Source: Pseudomonadota bacterium
GTDB taxonomy: Bacteria; Pseudomonadota; Alphaproteobacteria; Rhizobiales; Hyphomicrobiaceae
NCBI GenBank assembly: GCA_023405815.1
Contig: JAEXXM010000083.1
Location: forward strand, 1-27,333
Direction of reading: 5' to 3'
Length of the DNA stretch: 27,333 bases
Part shown: piece after piece, positions 22,087 to 27,333 of the stretch
How the letters are laid out: each line of letters begins with the position of its first letter
Numbering within the stretch: the first letter of the stretch is position 1
The notes under the pieces: generated by a model
Told to the model about the DNA's origin: nothing
Databases searched by the model: none
Seen by the model: the letters and a program-made list of their open reading frames with translations, nothing else
Position numbers and translations under genes: made by a program

Positions 22087-22893
22087 ATGCAATTGCTTCA
22101 ACGCGAACAGGAGGGGACGGCTGTCCCCTTCTATCTTCCCCAGGGCGACGAATGCGCTGTGTTCGAGGCGGCGTACAGGAAGCAGATTCCGCTCCTGCTC
22201 AAGGGGCCGACCGGCTGCGGCAAAACCCGGTATGTGGCGCACATGGCGGCGTCGCTCGGCCGGCCACTTTATACAGTTGCGTGCCACGACGACCTTTCGG
22301 CTGCCGACCTGATCGGGCGGTTTCTGCTCAAGGGCGGCGAGACAGAGTGGGTCGATGGACCGTTGACGCGTGCAGTGCGCGAAGGGGCGATCTGCTATCT
22401 GGACGAGATCGTCGAGGCGCGCAAGGACGTGACCGTGGTGCTGCATCCTCTGACCGACGACCGGCGCATGCTGCCGATCGAACGGACCGGCGAGGTGCTG
22501 GCGGCGGGGCCGCAGTTCATGCTCGTCGCTTCTTATAATCCCGGCTATCAGAACATCCTCAAGACATTGAAGCCTTCAACGAGGCAGCGCTTCCTGGCGG
22601 TCGATTTCGATTTCCCTCCGCCTGAGCGGGAGACCGAGATCGTCGTCCGCGAGAGCGGGCTTGGGCGCGATCGCGTCGCACAGCTCGTCCGCCTCGCCGG
22701 GAAGCTGCGGGTGCTGAAGGGCCAGGATCTCGAGGAGGGCGTGTCGACGCGCCTCGTCGTCTACTGCGCTAGCCTCATTCACGGCGGGATGGCGACCGAG
22801 CGTGCCATCGAGGTCGCGCTGATCGAGCCGCTCAGCGATGACGCCGACATCAAGCAAGGTCTGCGCGACCTGGTCTCGACCATTTACGGGTGA
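22087..22893 (+). CDS. norQ: NorQ, MoxR-type AAA+ ATPase
   Basis: A 268-residue AAA+ protein. Walker A is LKGPTGCGKTRYVAHM near residue 40 and Walker B is ICYLDEIVEARKD near residue 105; the sensor region reads MLVASYNPGYQN, and arginine-finger-like residues follow in PSTRQRFLAVDFDFP. NorQ works with NorD to activate NO reductase, probably inserting the non-heme iron. It follows norB and precedes norD by ten bases. No unusual features. Confidence 0.94.
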   Translation: MQLLQREQEGTAVPFYLPQGDECAVFEAAYRKQIPLLLKGPTGCGKTRYVAHMAASLGRPLYTVACHDDLSAADLIGRFLLKGGETEWVDGPLTRAVREGAICYLDEIVEARKDVTVVLHPLTDDRRMLPIERTGEVLAAGPQFMLVASYNPGYQNILKTLKPSTRQRFLAVDFDFPPPERETEIVVRESGLGRDRVAQLVRLAGKLRVLKGQDLEEGVSTRLVVYCASLIHGGMATERAIEVALIEPLSDDADIKQGLRDLVSTIYG

Positions 22894-22903
22894 TCGTAAT
22901 CGG

Positions 22904-24850
22904 ATGCGTCCAGTCGAATTCGAGCCCTGGGAGCCTGAGGAGAGCGTCGGCAAGCTCTGGCACTCGCTCGTGGACCCGCTCGATGCGCCGGGTGTGTTCG
23001 CCGAGGCGGCAGCGACACTCGATGAAACGCGCGGTCGTGTAGGCGTTCTCTTTCGTGGACTTGGAGGAGCTCGCGATGTCGAGATCAAGGTGGCGACACC
23101 GGAGAACTCCACGCACCGGCTGTCGTGGCGTCGTGCGCTGGGCCGGAGTGTCGAGCGCGTCGTGGGATCAAGCTTCGACGGGGAGACGCTGAGGCTCCCG
23201 GAGCGCATTGCTGTCTTTCCTGACCGCGACGCCAACGTCGCTCTCTATCTCTGGCTCTCCGCGGCGGCCGTCTTTGCGTGGAGGCCGGAGGCTGATGCCG
23301 ACCCCTTGAGGGCGGATATTCGCATGATGCAGGCTGCGCAGCGCACGACGCGGGACACGCTGGCCGAGTGTCCGGGGCTGCGTCCGATGCATGCAGCTCT
23401 CGCCCTCGCGACACGCGAGCGTCGGCCCGAGCATCGTTTGCCGCCTGCCGAGGCGGCAGTCGAGGCGACCATTCTTCATATGCTTGGTGCTCCGCCGCCA
23501 AAGGACGAACTGGCGGCAGCGGTTTCGGCAGCGGTTCGCGGCGAGGCAGCCGATCTTTCGGCGTTCTCGGCGCCGCGCGGATATCGTCCGTTTCTTCCCG
23601 TGCTGCTGTGGCCCGATCTGCGTGCGGCCACCGGCATGTCGAAGATGACGCGCGAGGACGCGCCCAATGAAGAGGGCGAGCCGCCGCCCAATGCGGAGCC
23701 CGGCACGTTCAAAGCCTCGCGCAAGCCGTCCGACCAGGCGGCGCGCAAGGACAGCCTCATCCTCCATAAGTTTGAAGCTATTCTCTCCTGGGCGGAGCTC
23801 CTCAACATAAACCGCCGCATCGATGACGACGACGAGGAGAACGCCAGGAAAGCCGCCGACGACCAGGACGAGATCAGCCTCGCGCAGGTGCCGCAACGTG
23901 CGCGCACGCGCCTGAAGCTGCACCTCGACTTGTCGCCCGAGGAGGCCGAATTCGAGCGGCTGGCGGGCGTTCACGTCTATCCCGAGTGGTGCCACCGCAC
24001 GAAAGCGTATCTACCGGACTACTGCCGGGTCCTCACGGGCGATGTCGGCAAGGCGGAGGATGCAGCAGAGGTGCGCGACGACGCTCGCGCTCGCCGGATA
24101 CGCAGCGTGCGTAGGCAATTCGAGACGTTGCGGCCCAAGCGCGTTCAGCTTACCCGGCAGATCGAAGGGCATGACATCGACCTTGCCGCGGCAATCGAGG
24201 CGCGCGTCGAACTTGCGGCGACGGGGGAGCACTCCGACCGCGTGTATATCGACAGCCGCAGCCAGGAGCGCGACCTTGCGGTTTCAATCCTCCTCGACGC
24301 CTCGCGGTCGACAGAAAGCTACGTTTCGGGACGGCAAGTAATCGACATTGAGCGCGAGGCACTGATTGCGCTCGCCTGGGGGTTGGACGCGTGCGGCGAC
24401 GACACTGCGATCGACGCATTTTCATCTCGGCGCCGCGACCGGGTCTTCCTGCAATCCTGCAAGCGCTTCGACGAGCCGATGTGTGCGGCCGTGGAGCAAC
24501 GGATCGAAGGCCTGCGGCCGGGACATTACACACGGCTCGGAACGGCGCTGCGTCACGTCTCGAGCATGCTCGCCGAGCGGCCGCGGCAGCGGCGCCTTCT
24601 GCTGGTTCTGACCGATGGGAAGCCCAACGACATTGATCACTATGAGGGGCGCTACGGCATCGAGGACACGCATATGGCCGTGCGGGAAGCGCGACGGCGG
24701 GGGCAGTCCGTTTTTGGTGTCACCATCGACAGCAAATCGCAGGCCACATTCAGCCGGATATTCGGCAAGGGCGGATATGTCGTCATACCGGATCCCGAAA
24801 AGCTAACGGCGGCGCTCCCGCAACTTTACCGTCACCTGGTGCACGGATGA
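22904..24850 (+). CDS. norD: NorD, von Willebrand factor A-domain protein
   Basis: A 648-residue cytoplasmic protein with a C-terminal VWA domain whose metal site begins at D465 in ILLDASRSTESYV (D-x-S-x-S); later motifs include LLLVLTDGKPND. The N-terminal half is family-specific and contains a charged, low-complexity stretch (RIDDDDEENARKAADDQDE). NorD partners NorQ in NO reductase maturation. The ATG at 22904 is chosen because an earlier in-frame start would overlap norQ by over 50 bases. Its stop overlaps the norE start (ATGA). Confidence 0.93.
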   Translation: MRPVEFEPWEPEESVGKLWHSLVDPLDAPGVFAEAAATLDETRGRVGVLFRGLGGARDVEIKVATPENSTHRLSWRRALGRSVERVVGSSFDGETLRLPERIAVFPDRDANVALYLWLSAAAVFAWRPEADADPLRADIRMMQAAQRTTRDTLAECPGLRPMHAALALATRERRPEHRLPPAEAAVEATILHMLGAPPPKDELAAAVSAAVRGEAADLSAFSAPRGYRPFLPVLLWPDLRAATGMSKMTREDAPNEEGEPPPNAEPGTFKASRKPSDQAARKDSLILHKFEAILSWAELLNINRRIDDDDEENARKAADDQDEISLAQVPQRARTRLKLHLDLSPEEAEFERLAGVHVYPEWCHRTKAYLPDYCRVLTGDVGKAEDAAEVRDDARARRIRSVRRQFETLRPKRVQLTRQIEGHDIDLAAAIEARVELAATGEHSDRVYIDSRSQERDLAVSILLDASRSTESYVSGRQVIDIEREALIALAWGLDACGDDTAIDAFSSRRRDRVFLQSCKRFDEPMCAAVEQRIEGLRPGHYTRLGTALRHVSSMLAERPRQRRLLLVLTDGKPNDIDHYEGRYGIEDTHMAVREARRRGQSVFGVTIDSKSQATFSRIFGKGGYVVIPDPEKLTAALPQLYRHLVHG

Positions 24851-25425
24851 GCAGGATCACCGACGCGCGTCCCGCGGTGAGCGGCTCCGATGTATTGTCG
24901 GAGCTGCCGGGCGAGCTGATGATGTGGGTGCTGATCGCGAGCGAACTGATGGTGTTCGGCGCGGGGTTGATCGCCTGTCTTTCCGTACGGATTGCCGACC
25001 CGGCAAGGTTTGCGGCGGATCAGGCCCTGCTCGATCAAGGCGCCGGCGCGCTCAACACCCTCGTGCTCGTGACGAGTGGCCTTTTTGCTGCGATAGCGCT
25101 TCGCTCGAGAGAGAGCGGAAAAAGGGGCACCGCGCGGCGCTGGCTTTTAGCCGCGGGCGGCTTCGGTGTCGTGTTCCTTATCGTCAAAGCGTTCGAGTAC
25201 GCGAGTAAGGCCTCGCTCGGGATCGACGTCGAGACGAGCCCGTTCTTCACCTTTTACTATCTCATCACCGGCTTCCACGCGCTCCATGTTGTCGCCGGCG
25301 TAGTCGTTCTGGGAGTCATTGCCTGGGCCGACAGCGTACGCAACATGGAAGCCGGCGTCGCCTTCTGGCACCTGGTCGATCTCGTCTGGGTGCTGCTGTT
25401 TCCAATCATCTACGTGTTGAGGTGA
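24847..25425 (+). CDS. norE: NorE, cytochrome c oxidase subunit III-like protein
   Basis: A 192-residue membrane protein with about five helices, related to heme-copper oxidase subunit III. It contains LPGELMMWVLIASELMVFGAGLIACLSVR, then FTFYYLITGFHALHVVAGVVVLG and WHLVDLVWVLLFPIIYVLR at the end, the conserved subunit-III histidine helices. NorE is an accessory factor of NO reductase that improves activity but is not catalytic. Translation is coupled to norD by a four-base overlap. Confidence 0.92.
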   Translation: MSRITDARPAVSGSDVLSELPGELMMWVLIASELMVFGAGLIACLSVRIADPARFAADQALLDQGAGALNTLVLVTSGLFAAIALRSRESGKRGTARRWLLAAGGFGVVFLIVKAFEYASKASLGIDVETSPFFTFYYLITGFHALHVVAGVVVLGVIAWADSVRNMEAGVAFWHLVDLVWVLLFPIIYVLR

Positions 25426-25429
25426 TAGC

Positions 25430-25699
25430 GTGCTGCACCGTGACCTCATTGAAGCCTGGGTGGGGCTGATCGCTCTCAGCGTTGGAACAGTGATCCTTGC
25501 CACTGCGGACGTCTCCGGAGGTGCGGCGACGTTCGTGGCGGCCGGAGTACTCTTGTTGGCGGGTTTCAAGGCGCGGGTCATACTTGCGCGCTATCTCGGA
25601 CTCTCAGGATCGCTTTTCTGGACGCGTGCGTTCGATCTCGCGATTGGGCTCTTTCTGGCGCTCAGCTTCGCGCTTCACACCATTGGCTCAGGGGGGTGA
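25430..25699 (+). CDS. norF: NorF-like small membrane protein
   Basis: An 89-residue protein with about three hydrophobic helices (AWVGLIALSVGTVILATADV, AATFVAAGVLLLAGFKARVILAR and AFDLAIGLFLALSFALH). Size, hydrophobicity and position after norE match NorF and cytochrome-oxidase-subunit-IV-like proteins, which help NO reductase function. Sequence identity of such small proteins is hard to judge by eye, so the name rests partly on position. GTG start, four bases after the norE stop. Confidence 0.7.
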   Translation: MLHRDLIEAWVGLIALSVGTVILATADVSGGAATFVAAGVLLLAGFKARVILARYLGLSGSLFWTRAFDLAIGLFLALSFALHTIGSGG

Positions 25700-25700
25700 G

Positions 25701-25934
25701 GTGGCCGCGAGAAATGACAAGCATCCGGTGCCGGTCGGCCTGCTACTTTTCTGCTTTGGGATGATGGGGCCGGCCTTCGCGATCAACACGGCGTTTATCG
25801 CCATGGCCGTTCCGGCGATGGCACCCTACGGCATATGCGGTCTCGTTGTGGCGGGGCTCGTGGGATCGGTGTTTGGTATCTTCCCGGCCCTCTGGCTCGC
25901 CCTCCGGATAGATGAGGGCATCCGCGGCGAGTAA
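25701..25934 (+). CDS. Small two-helix membrane protein at the end of the nor operon
   Basis: A 77-residue product with GTG start one base after the norF-like stop, so very likely translated from the same message. Two hydrophobic helices are visible: PVGLLLFCFGMMGPAFAINTAFIAMAV and YGICGLVVAGLVGSVFGIFPALWLAL, followed by a charged tail (RIDEGIRGE). I do not recognise a family. It may be an additional nor accessory protein. The G+C and codon use look like its neighbours. Confidence 0.65.
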   Translation: MAARNDKHPVPVGLLLFCFGMMGPAFAINTAFIAMAVPAMAPYGICGLVVAGLVGSVFGIFPALWLALRIDEGIRGE

Positions 25935-26126
25935 CCTCCACGAACGGCGGCCGCGCGCAGCTGTTCAATGCTCACTGATTGCGTTCAGCGGCGGCGGCTG
26001 GGCGACCTTCCTGCCACCCTCAACATTTCTGGAGCGATCTACCTGGATCTGCCTGTATGGGTAATTCAGATGGGTAAGCGGGTAATCGCCGCCACAATTT
26101 AGTGCTGAAATTTCAATGGCTTAGCT

Positions 26127-26200
26127 TGGCTGGGGGACTAGGATTCGAACCTAGACAGGCAGAGTCAGAGTCTGCAGTCCTACCATTAGACGATCCCCCA
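26127..26200 (-). tRNA. tRNA-Gln (anticodon CTG)
   Basis: On the minus strand the 74 bases fold as a complete tRNA. The acceptor stem is TGGGGGA with TCCCCCA; the D arm is GTCT...GGAC. The anticodon stem GCAGA/TCTGC encloses a CTCTGAC loop (anticodon CTG, reading CAG), and the T arm is CTAGG-TTCGAAT-CCTAG. Discriminator G and encoded CCA follow. The 192 bases between the nor operon and this tRNA show nothing I can name. Confidence 0.96.
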
Positions 26201-26336
26201 AAGCCGGGATCAACGGCGAGCGCGCCGCCGGAGGGGCGCCATATAACAGGTGGCCCGGGGCGCCGCAACCCGTCACGCGGGAGAGATGTGCGCGGCGGGG
26301 AGGCGCGCGTCCAGCGGCGCACCGGGCGGGCATGCA

Positions 26337-27143
26337 TCAGGGGGCGGCAGTTGATCCTGGTGCGGTGGTGCCTATCAGCTCCGGGCGGTACTCGAAGTGC
26401 ATGGTGTCGTAGTGATACCAGCGCCCGCCCCAGACGAAGCCGTGGCGCTCGAAGATGCGCACGATCTCGATCGGGATCTCATTGATGAAGGCGATGCCGC
26501 CGTTCGGCACCGGTTTCGCATCGCGCCAGTAGTGGGCGCGCTTCAGCGCGACGTCGATGGCTATGCCGTGGCCATGTGCCGACGCACGATCGGTGCCGGC
26601 GATGACGCGGCAGTTATAAGTGCCAGCCGAGGGAACGAGAAAGACATCGAACGAGGGCGGCAGCTCGTCGAGCTCACGGCTGACGGCGGCGAGGGCGTCC
26701 GCTGCTCCATTGGCGCGGTTGAACGGCAGGCGCTGCGTGCCTCGCTTCGGCAGCCAGGGAACGCGCACGAGGTTCTTCTCCACCTCGCCTTTGCGGCAGT
26801 CGCCATAGACCTTGTCGAAGAAGGCTTTGTTGCGCGCGCGCCCCGGGTCGGCGTCGACGGCGGGCGGAGAGGCTGCGGCTCCGGCGGGATAGGGGAGAGC
26901 GAACATATCCTCGATGTCAGGATCGTCGAGCCACTGCTCGAATGCCTTTGCGCCTTTGCCGTCGTCGAGCGGCATGCGCGTGCCGTCGCGCCAGACGAGC
27001 TCATTTCCCTCGACGCGGTCGAGAAGGTGCGGGTAAGCGGCGAGCAGGCGGTGGCGATCGGCGTCGCCCAGCGGGCCACCGAATACGGGGGCTGCCAGGA
27101 GTGCCGAAGCAACAAGAATCGCTACGAGCGCAGGGCGATGCAT
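26337..27143 (-). CDS. M15-type D-Ala-D-Ala carboxypeptidase-like exported protein
   Basis: A 268-residue protein with a signal peptide (ALVAILVASALLAAPVFG). The C-terminal half has SAHGHGIAID (about residues 187-196), the S-x-H-x(6)-D zinc motif of M15/VanY peptidases, and DTMHFEYRPEL, which holds the third zinc ligand; ERHGFVWGGRWYHYD also belongs to the family. It probably trims peptidoglycan peptides in the periplasm. The N-terminal half (about 100 residues) is less conserved. It stands alone, 136 bases after the tRNA gene in window order. Confidence 0.8.
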   Translation of the reverse strand: MHRPALVAILVASALLAAPVFGGPLGDADRHRLLAAYPHLLDRVEGNELVWRDGTRMPLDDGKGAKAFEQWLDDPDIEDMFALPYPAGAAASPPAVDADPGRARNKAFFDKVYGDCRKGEVEKNLVRVPWLPKRGTQRLPFNRANGAADALAAVSRELDELPPSFDVFLVPSAGTYNCRVIAGTDRASAHGHGIAIDVALKRAHYWRDAKPVPNGGIAFINEIPIEIVRIFERHGFVWGGRWYHYDTMHFEYRPELIGTTAPGSTAAP

Positions 27144-27239
27144 CGGTTAAGTCTATTTCAGCTACGGGAGCATGAGGATAGCCGTGCCGGCGCGACTTGC
27201 GCTTTACGGCTCGCCGATAGCTGCTAGACTGTTAGACAA

Positions 27240-27333
27240 GTGTCATCCAGGAAGACGCCTGATGACGCGGTTCGTCTGCAAATGATTGCAGAGGCCGTAT
27301 GCCAGGCGCTGGAGAATTTGGACTGTGCAGGGC
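27240..27333 (+). CDS. Start of an unidentified gene (partial)
   Basis: From a GTG at 27240 a frame stays open to the window end and reads SSRKTPDDAVRLQMIAEAV, then CQALENLDCAG, which has the look of a real amphipathic N-terminus. TAGACT at 27225-27230 is a possible -10, but it is too close to the GTG for a normal leader. No strong ribosome site is visible and an ATG at 27282 is also possible. Only 31 residues are seen, so no function can be given. Confidence 0.35.
   Translation, partial: MSSRKTPDDAVRLQMIAEAVCQALENLDCAG

Noticed and set aside
26397..27227. A 276-residue open frame on the plus strand
   Set aside because: Antisense to the M15-type carboxypeptidase with its zinc motifs and signal peptide; composition is that of a shadow frame.
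1..27333. CRISPR arrays, insertion sequences, integrases, phage or plasmid genes
   Set aside because: No spaced direct repeats, transposase motifs or terminal inverted repeats were seen. The tRNA-Gln at 26127 has no integrase or obvious partial copy beside it.

Overview
The window looks like a chromosomal stretch of a denitrifying alphaproteobacterium, most likely of the order Hyphomicrobiales (Rhizobiales). The basis is the high G+C, an outer-membrane porin with the alphaproteobacterial 'CC.DLE.RIAELE.TTARKGNR' start, an ELM1-type protein, and a nirK-nirV-nnrR-norCBQDEF block. The species cannot be named from this sequence.

Layout. (1) 1-4707: a small acyl/glycan-modification island. It holds the end of an SDR reductase, an FkbH-type HAD/GNAT protein and an acyl carrier protein on +, converging on an ELM1-like protein and a two-domain MaoC-type hot-dog protein on -. 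(2) 4904-9820: a cysteine-free Crp/Fnr regulator, then a six-gene operon. The operon starts with a PqqA-like peptide, PqqD and PqqE, but continues with a PuuD-type membrane protein, a SerC-like aminotransferase and a PyrD-like flavoprotein instead of pqqB/pqqC. (3) 9830-14521: the O2-independent ubiquinone genes ubiT-ubiU-ubiV (-) divergent from ubiD-ubiX (+), followed by a porin. (4) 16031-16960: a DUF2478 protein and an unrecognised 118-residue protein. (5) 17166-25934: nitrite reductase nirK, nirV, the regulator nnrR, and the nitric oxide reductase operon norCBQDEF plus one more small membrane protein. (6) 26127-27333: tRNA-Gln(CTG), an M15-type carboxypeptidase and the start of one more gene.

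How it works together. Regions 2-5 look like one low-oxygen respiration programme. Five promoters (before the pqqA-like gene, between ubiT and ubiD, before the DUF2478 gene, before nirK and before norC) carry a 14-bp Crp/Fnr-type box. Each has a -10-like hexamer 20-23 bp downstream, the geometry of a class II FNR/NnrR promoter. Denitrification needs quinones, and UbiT/U/V make ubiquinone without O2. The pqq-like operon is placed and apparently regulated in the same way.

The most interesting point is that operon. PqqA, PqqD and PqqE are convincing, but the classical later steps are absent here; PqqC, and as far as is known PqqB, need O2. In their place are a SerC paralogue that has lost phosphate-binding residues and a PyrD paralogue that has lost orotate-binding residues. 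My hypothesis is an anaerobic route to PQQ or a new PQQ-like cofactor. This is inference; the sequence observations behind it are listed separately.
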